A stretch of 42,278 nucleotides of DNA from Gemmatimonadales bacterium (GCA_036265815.1 DATAOI010000049.1:76126-118403); one strand, 5' to 3'. Counted from the stretch's first letter, positions 18,874-25,940 are shown. Made by a program: numbers and translations. The notes: a model not told the origin generated them from the sequence alone.

Positions 18874-19392
18874 TCAGGGGAGCGGCCGCTCGAGCACGAG
18901 ATCCCGCTGACGATCCCGGCCGAGCGTGAAGACCTGGGTTCCCGCGTCACGGAAGCCGCACTTCCGGTAGAAGGCGATGGCGCGCTCGTTCCGCTCCCAG
19001 ACACCGAGCCAGAGCGTGCGCGCACCTTCCGCCGCCGCTGCCGCCCGGGCGGCGGCCATCAGGTGCTGCGCCACGCCTCGTCCGTGCCACGGGCGCTCCA
19101 CGTAGAAGCGAGTGACCTCCATCGGCGCCGCGCCCGCGACGCTCGCCGGCGCTTCGCCGCTCGCGAGCTGCACATAGCCGGCCGCCCGGCCGTCCTCCTC
19201 GGCCACCAGCGTCAGCTTTCGGGCGTCACGCAACTCCCCCGCCTGCCGATCCACGCCGAAGTGGGCCGCCACGTAGCTCTCCATGTCTTCCGCGGTGTTG
19301 TGCGCGGCGTAGGTCTCACGAAAAGTGCGCTCGGCGAGCTCGGCCAGCCATGCGGCATCGGAGGGCACCGCCCGGTGGATGGTCAGGCTCAA
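18874..19392 (-). CDS. GNAT N-acetyltransferase
   Basis: 172 residues with the GNAT layout: LTIHRAVPSDAAWLAELAE (beta1-alpha1), AAGYVQLASG, MEVTRFYVERPWHGRGVAQHLMAAA (beta4 and the acetyl-CoA loop, variant of Q/RxxGxG/A), and LGVWERNERAIAFYRKCGFR (motif B). Substrate not predictable. Its ATG overlaps the stop of the upstream gene at 19389-19715 (ATGA). Confidence 0.92.
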   Translation of the reverse strand: MSLTIHRAVPSDAAWLAELAERTFRETYAAHNTAEDMESYVAAHFGVDRQAGELRDARKLTLVAEEDGRAAGYVQLASGEAPASVAGAAPMEVTRFYVERPWHGRGVAQHLMAAARAAAAAEGARTLWLGVWERNERAIAFYRKCGFRDAGTQVFTLGRDRQRDLVLERPLP

Positions 19393-19715
19393 CCCTGCGG
19401 CTCCTCGAGCACTCGATAGACCACCCAGTGCTGCGATCCGGGCACGATCAGCGGCGCGAGCGCATCCGAATGGCGGCGGAACTGCAGGCCCGACATTCCC
19501 GCCAGCGCCGCCTCGAAATCCGCGAGCGAATCGAACTCGTACTCGTCCACGATGTGCGACGCCGAGGGCCCGAGCAGGCCGCAGAGGAGGCGCGCGCCGC
19601 GCGCCCGGCGGAACTCCGAGCTGGCGAACTTTTCAGTCCCCCAGGCGCGCATCACGGCCAGCGCGTCGCCTTGCCGGCCGTATTGCACGTCGAGATGCCA
19701 CTGGCAGACGATCAT
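19389..19715 (-). CDS. small dimeric alpha/beta-barrel-like protein
   Basis: 108 residues. MIVCQWHLDVQYGRQGDALAVMRAWG and DEYEFDSLADFEAALAGM fit a ferredoxin-like dimeric alpha/beta barrel of the NIPSNAP or antibiotic-monooxygenase type, though no catalytic residue identifies a reaction. GGAGA lies 7 bases before the ATG at 19715. Coupled to the downstream acetyltransferase by a 4-base overlap. Confidence 0.7.
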   Translation of the reverse strand: MIVCQWHLDVQYGRQGDALAVMRAWGTEKFASSEFRRARGARLLCGLLGPSASHIVDEYEFDSLADFEAALAGMSGLQFRRHSDALAPLIVPGSQHWVVYRVLEEPQG

Positions 19716-19782
19716 CGGATTGTCTCCGGATGCGTCAATACTACGGCGGCGAGCCCCGGGACCGCCAGCGAACGCGGAACGC

Positions 19783-20322
19783 TCACCCGGACACCGGCCA
19801 GAGGCCATAGCGCGCCCCCAGCACGTCGAGATGGTGCCGCTCGTGGCCCGCGATGATCCAGCCGAGCGCGCGTACGCTCACGGGCTTGCCGCTGGCGATG
19901 CCGCGCCGGAGCCAGGCCTCGGCGGGAAGCAGGCGGAACAGCGAGATGGAGGCCCGCCGCACGACGGCCCACCCCTCCACCAGGTCCGCGAGCGGCTGCG
20001 CGTCCGCCCCCGACTGCGGTACGTAGGCGTTCTCGTCGAAGCCCGGAAGCGGCGTCGCATCGCCGCGCGCGATCCTGAGAGCGCGGTAGGCCATGATGCG
20101 CTCGGTGTCGGCCAGATGGAGCACTACATCCTTCACGCTCCATTTCTCCGGCGCGTAGCGAAACCCGCCACGGGCCTCTGGCACCGCGCGGAGCCGCGCT
20201 GAGGTGGTATCGAGCTGTTCGGCCAGGAGCTGATGCAGATCCGCGCCGAGCGGCACGCGCGCGACGTAGTCGGCATAGGCGGCCGAGTACTCGCCGGGAC
20301 CGGGTGGATCTGGACGTGTCAT
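19783..20322 (-). CDS. DinB-fold protein
   Basis: 179 residues from the ATG at 20322 (MTRPDPPGPGEYSAAYADYV). Putative metal ligands His69 (VVLHLADTERI), His160 and His164 (AGHERHHLDVL). KWSVKDVVLHLADTERIMAYRAL and the C-terminal GWIIAGHERHHLDVL are the pattern of DinB proteins related to YfiT-type hydrolases. It is the first gene of the minus-strand group running to about 17 kb, divergent from the cold-shock gene. Confidence 0.9.
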   Translation of the reverse strand: MTRPDPPGPGEYSAAYADYVARVPLGADLHQLLAEQLDTTSARLRAVPEARGGFRYAPEKWSVKDVVLHLADTERIMAYRALRIARGDATPLPGFDENAYVPQSGADAQPLADLVEGWAVVRRASISLFRLLPAEAWLRRGIASGKPVSVRALGWIIAGHERHHLDVLGARYGLWPVSG

Positions 20323-20358
20323 GGGGCGGGCTTTCTCCGGACGCACCGGGAGACAGGG

Positions 20359-20387
20359 TTGCGCGTACATGGGGCGGTTACTATTTT
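20359..20387 (+). promoter_or_regulatory. promoter of the cold-shock leader RNA
   Basis: TTGCGC (20359-20364) and TATTTT (20382-20387) are 17 bases apart, followed by G at the TAnnTTG position seen in other promoters of this window. Predicted start near 20394, giving a leader of about 210 bases before the cold-shock ATG. Confidence 0.5.
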
Positions 20388-20432
20388 GCACGCTTAAGGG
20401 GAGTGCAGTAGCCTAGGCCAGGGACGTTACAG

Positions 20433-20464
20433 GGGGCCGGCGGAAACTCGCGCCGGCCCCTTTT
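20433..20464 (+). terminator. intrinsic terminator in the cold-shock leader
   Basis: A perfect 10-bp GC stem (GGGGCCGGCG / CGCCGGCCCC, 20433-20442 and 20451-20460) with an 8-base loop is followed by TTTT. It is oriented on the plus strand, although no plus-strand gene lies upstream (the neighbour is a minus-strand gene). It would end a transcript from the promoter at 20359-20387 after about 70 bases, so it is either an attenuator or the end of a small RNA. Confidence 0.7.
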
Positions 20465-20607
20465 GTATGGGCTGCTCGAAGGGATCGCATCCCGTGGGAT
20501 GCACCTCGGCAGCTGCCTCGCGTGAGGGCTTGGTTCACGCACATCGCGTAGTCGGGTTGGTGCGGCATGGCCGGACTCCGATTACAACACACCAAGGAGT
20601 AGGAACA

Positions 20608-20820
20608 ATGCGCACCACCGGCACGGTCAAGTGGTTCAACGACGCCAAGGGCTTCGGCTTCATCACGCCCGAAGGCGGCCAGAAGGACTGCTTCGTCCAT
20701 CACTCGGCGATTCAGGGTCAGGGCTTCAAGAGCCTCGCCGAGGGTGAGCGGGTCGAGTTCGATGTCGTTCAGGGCCAGAAGGGCCCGGCGGCGGAGAACG
20801 TCGTCAAGCTCGGGCGCTAA
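20608..20820 (+). CDS. cspA: cold-shock protein (CSD family RNA chaperone)
   Basis: 70-residue single cold-shock domain that binds single-stranded RNA or DNA. RNP1 is KGFGFITPE and RNP2 is FVHHSAI (the usual FVHFSAI with Phe replaced by His). [14 protein letters not shown] and the end ENVVKLGR are typical. AAGGAG stands 10 bases before the ATG. The long leader with an internal terminator hints at post-transcriptional control, as known for other csp mRNAs. Confidence 0.96.
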   Translation: MRTTGTVKWFNDAKGFGFITPEGGQKDCFVHHSAIQGQGFKSLAEGERVEFDVVQGQKGPAAENVVKLGR

Positions 20821-20855
20821 GACCGCGCACTCGCGGCCCCGCCGCGGACATCACG

Positions 20856-20883
20856 GCCCCGGCCCCCTCAGGGGGACCGGGGC
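20856..20883. terminator. bidirectional terminator after the cold-shock gene
   Basis: Stem GCCCCGG-C-CCCC / GGGG-A-CCGGGGC with one mismatch and a 4-base loop (20856-20883) lies 35 bases past the csp stop and overlaps the 3' end of the converging gene at 20868-21179. The T-run is weak (CTTCGTC). Confidence 0.55.
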
Positions 20884-21179
20884 TTCGTCATGTTCCGGCG
20901 GCGGTACGGACCACAGGGCGGGTCGCCGGGCCGCTGGACGCCGTGCAACGTGGGTCGGATGGAGTCCACCACCGCGGTATCGGCCGCCGTCCTGGCGGAG
21001 GCGTAGCGCTCCCGGCACTCGCCAACCACTTCCGCGAGGTCGTCTCGCATCGTGTGCACCCGGCGGGTGCGCGCGATGATCACCGGCAGCAGCGCCACGA
21101 TGACGGCGCCAACCAGCAGCATGACGATCAGCGCGCGCGAGCCGGGGCCGCTCCGGCCAGGCGGCGGATTCGCGGTCAT
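20868..21179 (-). CDS. small membrane-anchored protein of unknown function
   Basis: 103 residues: a Pro/Gly/Arg start, one membrane helix (ALIVMLLVGAVIVALLPVIIA, about 16-36), then a short periplasmic tail with ECRERYASARTAADTAVVDSIRP and a basic C-terminus. The ATG at 21179 overlaps the stop of the methyltransferase gene (ATGA). Not recognised. Confidence 0.65.
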   Translation of the reverse strand: MTANPPPGRSGPGSRALIVMLLVGAVIVALLPVIIARTRRVHTMRDDLAEVVGECRERYASARTAADTAVVDSIRPTLHGVQRPGDPPCGPYRRRNMTKPRSP

Positions 21180-21961
21180 GGCGCGCCCGCGGGACTGAGC
21201 GGTCGGGCGGACCTGCCCAGACGAAGTGTCAGCGGCCACCGCACCTGGCGACGCACGTCCAGGGCCTGCCCCCAGAGCGGGGCGAGCTCGGCGCCCAACG
21301 GCTCGACCGGATCGTAGCCCTCCGACAGCACGAACCCCGCGGTGGCCGACCAGGTGCGGATGTACGCCAGCAACTCCCCCAGGGTCCACTCGTGCACCAT
21401 CTCGAACGCCTGGGCGACGAGCTCGTCAAACGGGAACGGAAGTGTGCGGTACCCGGTCTCGACCAGCCGCCGCTCGGGAGACCAGTACGGCCCTACGCGC
21501 TCATGGTAGAAGCTCGCCAGCAGGCGGTCCATGCGCTCCTCCCCCACGCGCTGCAGCCCGTAGCACCAGACGGCGAGAACACCGCCGGGCACGAGAGTGC
21601 GCGTGGCTTCCTCATAGAAGGCCGCGACGTCGAACCAGTGGAGCGCCTGCGCGGCGGTCACCAGGTCCATCGAGCCTGACAGGATCCCGCTCGCCTCGGC
21701 CGCGGCCACACGATAAGTCACGTGCCGATGTGCGCTCGCCTCCGCCAACTGTTCGGCGCTCGCGTCGGTCGCCGTCACGTCGTTGAAGAACTCCGCCAGC
21801 CCCAGCGCCGCCTGCCCGCTCCCCGTCCCCGAGTCCCAGGCACGACGGCGCGCGGGCGCGACGCTCGCCAGGTACGCGAACAGCGCCCGCGGGTACGAGG
21901 GGCGGGCCGCCGCGTACGCCGGCGCGAGGGTCGAAAAATGATCGGCAAAGGGCTGCGGCAG
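21176..21961 (-). CDS. class I SAM-dependent methyltransferase, apparent CTG start
   Basis: 261 residues. Family hallmarks are FADHFSTLAPAYAAARPSYP at the N-terminus, the SAM motif I WDSGTGSGQAALGLAEFF, VTATDASAEQL, and ITAAQALHWF-like VTAAQALHWFD, as in the YafE/Methyltransf_11 type. The substrate is unknown. The frame is closed upstream by TAG at 21989-21991, and no ATG, GTG or TTG precedes motif I; the first GTG (21778) would delete it. A CTG at 21959-21961 stands 6 bases after AAGGAG and gives a normal N-terminus, so I call that start. The frame also matches the upstream gene across the TAG. Confidence 0.85.
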   Translation of the reverse strand: MPQPFADHFSTLAPAYAAARPSYPRALFAYLASVAPARRRAWDSGTGSGQAALGLAEFFNDVTATDASAEQLAEASAHRHVTYRVAAAEASGILSGSMDLVTAAQALHWFDVAAFYEEATRTLVPGGVLAVWCYGLQRVGEERMDRLLASFYHERVGPYWSPERRLVETGYRTLPFPFDELVAQAFEMVHEWTLGELLAYIRTWSATAGFVLSEGYDPVEPLGAELAPLWGQALDVRRQVRWPLTLRLGRSARPLSPAGAP

Positions 21962-21988
21962 CGCCGGCTCCTTCCGAAGCTCCAGGTC

Positions 21989-22483
21989 CTACCCCGCCGG
22001 GTCGCTTTCCCGGTCCACGCGATCCATCATGTCAGCGACGTCCTGGGCCGTGAGCCCAACGTCCTGCAGCATCTCTTCCGTGCTGGGCCGGCTGAAGTCC
22101 TCGCGCCGCGCCTCGAAGATGAGCTCGTAGGCGTGGGGTCCGTCGAGGGGCTGCTGCTGGCGAAGTGCCCAGCCGCTCTCGTCCAGGAACAGGTGCATGG
22201 CGTGCCCGAGCGACTCGAAGGAGTTCTCGCTCCACCGGTGCAGGGCCGGATGCCAGAAGCGCGAGAGCAGCACCGTGCCCTGCGGCACCTGGTCGGCGGC
22301 CGTGGCGGCGCGGGTGGTGACCACGACGAGATGCGGCCGACCCGGTCGCCCGGCGGAACGGGCCGACGGATCGGTGGCCGGCTGCGGCTCGAGCACCGCC
22401 TCCTGCGTCTCGAACGGCAGGCGCTCACCCGGACGGGGTAGATCCCGGTCATCGCGAGAAGCGCGTCCTCCCGGCCCACTCAC
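21989..22483 (-). CDS. hypothetical protein, 164 residues
   Basis: GTG start overlapping the stop of the serine hydrolase gene (GTGA). After a charged 35-residue start it has HLVVVTTRAATAADQVPQGTVLLSRFW, SFESLGHAMHLFLDESGWAL and LDGPHAYELIFEARREDFSRPSTEEMLQDVG, which looks like a soluble alpha/beta protein. I do not recognise the family. It ends in TAG in the same frame as the methyltransferase that follows. Confidence 0.7.
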   Translation of the reverse strand: MSGPGGRASRDDRDLPRPGERLPFETQEAVLEPQPATDPSARSAGRPGRPHLVVVTTRAATAADQVPQGTVLLSRFWHPALHRWSENSFESLGHAMHLFLDESGWALRQQQPLDGPHAYELIFEARREDFSRPSTEEMLQDVGLTAQDVADMMDRVDRESDPAG

Positions 22484-23682
22484 GGTGCGACGAGCTCCAC
22501 CGCACGCCCGGTGAGCGCATCCCAGCCTGCTGCCGAGCGCTCCGGATGGGCCTCGTCGGTGGTATTCAGCACTCCGATGACCGCGGTCGTGGAGCGGGGA
22601 TCCAGGTACACAAACGAGCGGAACCCCGATTGCTCACCCGTATGCCCGACGATGGTCGTGCCGCCACGGGGGTACAGGTAGAACGACAGCCCGAAGGCAT
22701 CGCCCCCGGTGCCGCCTGCCGCGAGCGGCACGACGGGGCGCCACATCTCCTCGAGGGTCGCGTGGGCCAGGACGCCATCGTAGCGGCGCGCCACGGCAGT
22801 GTCGCCGCCGTCGGCATGGGTGAGAAAGGCGACCCAGGCGACCAGATCGGCGATGGGGGCGTTCCATCCGCTGTTGGGAATCGTGACCCCCGGATCGAAC
22901 TCCCGCGGATTTGCGTCCACCCGGTCATGGCCGGCGCTGTCGGAATGTACGGTGTAGCTGGGCGCGCGAACCTCGGCGAGCTCATAGGGCGACACGCCGA
23001 CGAAGCTGCGCGTCATGCCGAGAGGCGTCCAGATGTTCTTCTGGATGTAGACCGCCCAGAGGTCACCAGTTACCCGCTCGACTACCTGGGCGAGATAGAT
23101 GAAGGCCGGATTGCTGTAGCCGAAGCGCGTGCCCGGGGCGAACTCAAGCTCCTGGTAGGGCATCATGGCGACGAGCTGTTCCCACCGCGTGGGCTCGAAG
23201 GGCTCCCATGGCCGGCCCTGGCCGTACGGCCACGTCGGGTTCTGGAAGCCGGCCGAGTGTGACAGGAGCATGCGCAGCGTCACCTCGTCCATCGAGCCGT
23301 ACGCGTCGTGCACCTGCCGGAGCTCGGGCACATACCGGGTGATGGGATCGTCGAGCGTGAGGCGCCCCCGATCCCGGAGCTGCATGATGGCGACGGCCGT
23401 GAGCGTCTTGGTGATCGAGGCCCAGTGATAGACCGCGCGCTCGTCCGGCGGGCGGTGCTGCTCGCGGTCGCCGAACCCGTAGTGATGGCGAGCGAGGATG
23501 CGGCCGTGCCCCACCATTACGGCGCTCGCGCCGACGACAGCATCGGCGCGGGCATAGGCATCGAGCGCGGCGGTGAACGCGGGCCAGCGAGCCGGCACGG
23601 GCGGCGCCCCCCGGCTCGCCTGCGCTGTCCCGGAACCGGTGGCCAGCGGCGCGAGGATGAGCAGCGCGATGCCCGCGCGCAG
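22480..23682 (-). CDS. secreted serine hydrolase, beta-lactamase (class C)/DD-peptidase-like, apparent CTG start
   Basis: Serine hydrolase of the penicillin-binding fold. It has SxxK as SITK (nucleophile Ser), the YxN triad as YSN (GTRFGYSNPAFIYLA), and HTGEQSGFRS in place of the KTG motif, all at usual spacing. If started at the first GTG (23598) it has 372 residues and no export signal. Extending the same frame to a CTG at 23680-23682 adds RAGIALLILAPLATGSGTAQA, a complete signal peptide with an A-x-A site, giving 400 residues. No ATG, GTG or TTG exists before that. Substrate unknown; a peptidase or esterase is as likely as a beta-lactamase. Confidence 0.85.
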   Translation of the reverse strand: MRAGIALLILAPLATGSGTAQASRGAPPVPARWPAFTAALDAYARADAVVGASAVMVGHGRILARHHYGFGDREQHRPPDERAVYHWASITKTLTAVAIMQLRDRGRLTLDDPITRYVPELRQVHDAYGSMDEVTLRMLLSHSAGFQNPTWPYGQGRPWEPFEPTRWEQLVAMMPYQELEFAPGTRFGYSNPAFIYLAQVVERVTGDLWAVYIQKNIWTPLGMTRSFVGVSPYELAEVRAPSYTVHSDSAGHDRVDANPREFDPGVTIPNSGWNAPIADLVAWVAFLTHADGGDTAVARRYDGVLAHATLEEMWRPVVPLAAGGTGGDAFGLSFYLYPRGGTTIVGHTGEQSGFRSFVYLDPRSTTAVIGVLNTTDEAHPERSAAGWDALTGRAVELVAP

Positions 23683-23691
23683 GGGAACGGC

Positions 23692-23895
23692 CTACGCCCG
23701 GTAGGCGTCCACCGACACGTTCAGATCCTGGCGCAGCTCCGCGTCGCCGCTCAGCAGCGTCGCCCACGTGATCTCCTGTCCCTTGCGGGCGCCCTTCGGC
23801 GTGATCTTCACGCCCTCGGGGGACATGGTGACCGTGTAGAGCTTCCCGTCCAGGTCCAGCTCGCGCTTGATGGTTTTGTCCAGTTTGGTAGCCAT
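23692..23895 (-). CDS. small protein of unknown function, 67 residues
   Basis: MATKLDKTIKRELDLDGKLY, then TVTMSPEGVKITPKGARKGQEITW: a small beta-rich domain with a charged surface. GAGGAG stands four bases before the ATG at 23895, which decides the start. Similar short proteins are common in soil bacteria without an assigned role. It precedes the serine hydrolase by 9 bases and shares its frame across a TAG. Confidence 0.8.
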   Translation of the reverse strand: MATKLDKTIKRELDLDGKLYTVTMSPEGVKITPKGARKGQEITWATLLSGDAELRQDLNVSVDAYRA

Positions 23896-23968
23896 TCGCT
23901 CCTCGGAGACCAGGGGATTCCGCCGCCGCTGCGACGAGGGGAGGGACGCCGCGGGCGCCCTCCGCCAC

Positions 23969-23974
23969 AAATTA
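23969..23974 (-). promoter_or_regulatory. possible -10 element for the 67-residue protein gene
   Basis: Minus strand TAATTTGT; TTCCTT is 17 bases upstream as a poor -35. It shares the TAnnTTGT pattern with the elements at 1844, 7719 and 25254. Confidence 0.35.
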
Positions 23975-24105
23975 GGCTGTCGGAGGCGCGCAAGGAACCG
24001 TTACAGTGGACGCTCACATCTGAGCCGACGGTTACTGCGCCTGTGGGACTCGACCGGCGCCTCTGAGTGACGGGATCCTGCGCCGCGCTGGCCAGCATGT
24101 CCAAC

Positions 24106-24121
24106 TGTGACGCAAGTCACT
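24106..24121. promoter_or_regulatory. CRP/FNR-family operator
   Basis: TGTGA-CGCAAG-TCACT matches the CRP consensus TGTGA-N6-TCACA in nine of ten conserved bases and contains the symmetric TGAC-N4-GTCA. It is centred at 24113.5, that is 41.5 bases before the start predicted from the -10 at 24143-24148, the position used for class II activation. The regulator is not encoded in the window. Confidence 0.6.
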
Positions 24122-24148
24122 TCAGTGGCTGCGATTGCTCTCTACTAT
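24121..24148 (+). promoter_or_regulatory. promoter of the DUF3072 gene
   Basis: TACTAT (24143-24148) as -10 with a poor -35, TTCAGT (24121-24126), 16 bases upstream. A weak -35 next to a CRP/FNR site is typical of activator-dependent promoters. Predicted start near 24155, leader about 60 bases. Confidence 0.5.
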
Positions 24149-24214
24149 CTCTACTCGTTTCGATCATGTTCGGCTTTTCTTTGGACCAGGTACGACAGGC
24201 AACGGGAGGAGCAT

Positions 24215-24451
24215 ATGAGCCACGCGGGCAAGCCACCCAGGACAACCGATCAGCGCTCGAATGCCGTCAAGGATCCCAGCGAATGGAGCACGGGCGACGA
24301 GCCGATGACGGCAGCGCAGGCCTCCTACCTCCACACGCTGGCAACCGAAGCGGGGGAGGCGGTGGACGGGGAGCTGACGAAGGCGGAGGCTTCCGAAAAG
24401 ATCGACGAGCTGCAGGAGAAGACGGGGCGCGGGAAGGGCGAGCAGCGCTAG
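24215..24451 (+). CDS. DUF3072 family protein
   Basis: 78 residues: a disordered start, then DEPMTAAQASYLHTLATEAGE and LTKAEASEKIDELQEKTGRG, the full DUF3072 signature. The segment resembles a helix-turn-helix-sized SAP/Lsr2-like fold (TKAEASEKID), but a role is not established. GGGAGGAG precedes the ATG at 24215 by 5 bases. It has a putative CRP/FNR-dependent promoter and stands alone, converging with the next gene. Confidence 0.88.
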   Translation: MSHAGKPPRTTDQRSNAVKDPSEWSTGDEPMTAAQASYLHTLATEAGEAVDGELTKAEASEKIDELQEKTGRGKGEQR

Positions 24452-24458
24452 CCTCCGT

Positions 24459-24878
24459 TCATGGGCGGCGCTGCTGCTGGAGCAGCCTGACCAGCATCCC
24501 ACCGAGGTTGGCGCCGGCGAACGCGGTGCCGAGCAGCACGAACCACCGGGCCGCGGCCCTCAGGATGTTGACCTCGCGCACGTCCACGATGACGAGGAGC
24601 ACCTTGGCGCTGAGGAGCGTGGCCGCCATCGAGAAGAGAAGGAGCTGGACCAGCAGCAGGGGCCGGTAACCCATGCCCTTGTACAGCCAGTAGAGCGCGA
24701 GCGCGACCAGGAGCCACGCGAGCAGCCCGATGCGTGTGCTCCGGCCCAGGGGCAGCTCGTGAATCAGCGGTACCACGAGGAGGCCGAGGACCAGGAGCAT
24801 GAGCAGCAGGCGAAGCGACGCCCGGCGGAGCTCGCCCGGCGTCGCTTCCTCGGCGGTGGGCGGCACCTGCGTGCCCAT
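24459..24878 (-). CDS. membrane protein, four transmembrane segments
   Basis: 139 residues: soluble N-terminus (1-20), then LRLLLMLLVLGLLVVPLI, GLLAWLLVALALYWLYKG, PLLLVQLLLFSMAATLLSA and ARWFVLLGTAFAGANLGG, ending RLLQQQRRP. No motif beyond the hydrophobic segments. Family not recognised. Confidence 0.7.
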   Translation of the reverse strand: MGTQVPPTAEEATPGELRRASLRLLLMLLVLGLLVVPLIHELPLGRSTRIGLLAWLLVALALYWLYKGMGYRPLLLVQLLLFSMAATLLSAKVLLVIVDVREVNILRAAARWFVLLGTAFAGANLGGMLVRLLQQQRRP

Positions 24879-24916
24879 CAGCCGCCCTTCCTCACGCGAG
24901 AAGTCATGGACGCCGC

Positions 24917-25216
24917 CTACTCGTAGTTGGTGAACGGCGGGGTCTCCAGCACCTCCCCGGACCGCTGATCGCGAATTCGATGCACCAGGGTGACCTGGTC
25001 CTCGCCCTCGCGGCGGACTCGGGACTCGAGCAGCTCGTACCGGGCCGCATCGCCGTAACCGTCGTCATTCAGCCGCTCAGCCTCTCGACGGCAGACATCG
25101 CCCGGGGTGGGACGGCTAGCGGGGTACGCATCCTCGTGGTGCGCGACGAGTGCGCGCCAATCGTCATCACCGGCTCGCTCGACGGCGGCCCGGACGTCTT
25201 CTCTGGTCAATGGCAT
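24917..25216 (-). CDS. hypothetical protein, 99 residues
   Basis: Acidic, soluble. MPLTREDVRAAVERAGDDDW, then repeated charged helices and RIRDQRSGEVLETPPFTNYE at the end. GCGGAGG stands five bases upstream of the ATG. A -10-like TATCTTGT lies about 40 bases upstream. I do not recognise the family. Confidence 0.7.
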   Translation of the reverse strand: MPLTREDVRAAVERAGDDDWRALVAHHEDAYPASRPTPGDVCRREAERLNDDGYGDAARYELLESRVRREGEDQVTLVHRIRDQRSGEVLETPPFTNYE

Positions 25217-25253
25217 GATGGCCTCCGCACAGCACTGGCCGAGTTGGATTCAC

Positions 25254-25259
25254 AAGATA
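25254..25259 (-). promoter_or_regulatory. possible -10 element for the 99-residue protein gene
   Basis: Minus strand TATCTTGTG, identical over eight bases to the rplM and pccB elements; -35 at 16-17 bases is poor. Predicted leader is about 35 bases. Confidence 0.35.
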
Positions 25260-25323
25260 GCTCAGACTAACTCCGTAAGCATGTACCCGATATAAGCTTG
25301 CCCGGAACAGCTCGAGTCTTAAA

Positions 25324-25803
25324 TCAGGTCTCTCCTGGCGGCTGGCTTCTGGACCGGACCAACGGGACTTTCACGTGCAATGGCTCATTCCGGACCTCGA
25401 TCAACCGCGAACGCGGGTCGTATCGGCCCACCACGACGTCGTACCCACCTGGCGCCAGCGGCCCCACCGTGGCCTGGTACACGATCGTCCGGTATCGTAT
25501 GTCGCGGGGCAGCGGAGCGTCCAGCGGCCACCCGGGCAGCGAATCATATAGCGTGAGCCGGATCGTGCCGGGATCGCTCACGTCCACATCGCCGTAGATA
25601 CCGCCCCCTTCCACCTGGCGCGTGGTCCCGCGGACCATGACCAGCGCGCCCTCCACACTCGCGACCGGCGATCCGGCGTGATCCGGGCCCGGCTCACCAA
25701 GCACGCGGACCCGCGCCTCGGGCACAGGCATCGGCGACGCCCCGTGCGCGCATGCACCGGCCATGAGGGCCAGCAGGGGCACCGCTCGCGACACCTTCAC
25801 CAT
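25324..25803 (-). CDS. exported protein, possible lipoprotein
   Basis: 159 residues from the ATG at 25803: MVKVSRAVPLLALMAGACAHG is a signal sequence with a Cys at its end; the residues before the Cys (AGA) make a weak lipobox, so it may be a lipoprotein or be cleaved by signal peptidase I. The mature part is beta-rich (VRVLGEPG, GALVMVRGTT, GTIRLTLYDSLPGW, PGGYDVVVGRYD) and ends with LHVKVPLVR, suggesting an immunoglobulin-like fold. Not recognised. Confidence 0.7.
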   Translation of the reverse strand: MVKVSRAVPLLALMAGACAHGASPMPVPEARVRVLGEPGPDHAGSPVASVEGALVMVRGTTRQVEGGGIYGDVDVSDPGTIRLTLYDSLPGWPLDAPLPRDIRYRTIVYQATVGPLAPGGYDVVVGRYDPRSRLIEVRNEPLHVKVPLVRSRSQPPGET

Positions 25804-25940
25804 CGGCGCGGTGCCGCGTCCGCAGGCTCGCAGGCCCGGGCAGGCGCCTCGCAAGATGAGAGAGCGAGTGCGAACCCGCGGACATTCCCGGCGGCGGAGG
25901 TGTTGGAGGGCAACGGCTTAGCCCCTGACCCACGCGCGGC

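Larger units (their letters stand above)
23896..24214. other. divergent regulatory region
   Basis: 319 bases between the minus-strand gene at 23692 and the plus-strand DUF3072 gene. It contains a minus-strand -10 candidate (23969-23974), a CRP/FNR-type palindrome (24106-24121) and a plus-strand promoter (24121-24148). No gene is seen within it. Confidence 0.7.

Noticed and set aside
20487-20502. Inverted repeat gcatcccgtgggatgc in the csp leader as a terminator
   Set aside because: Only a 6-bp stem with a tetraloop and no T-run; kept only as part of the leader description.
22480-23598. Calling the serine hydrolase a true class C beta-lactamase
   Set aside because: SxxK and YxN are present but KTG is replaced by HTG, and many family members are esterases or peptidases.
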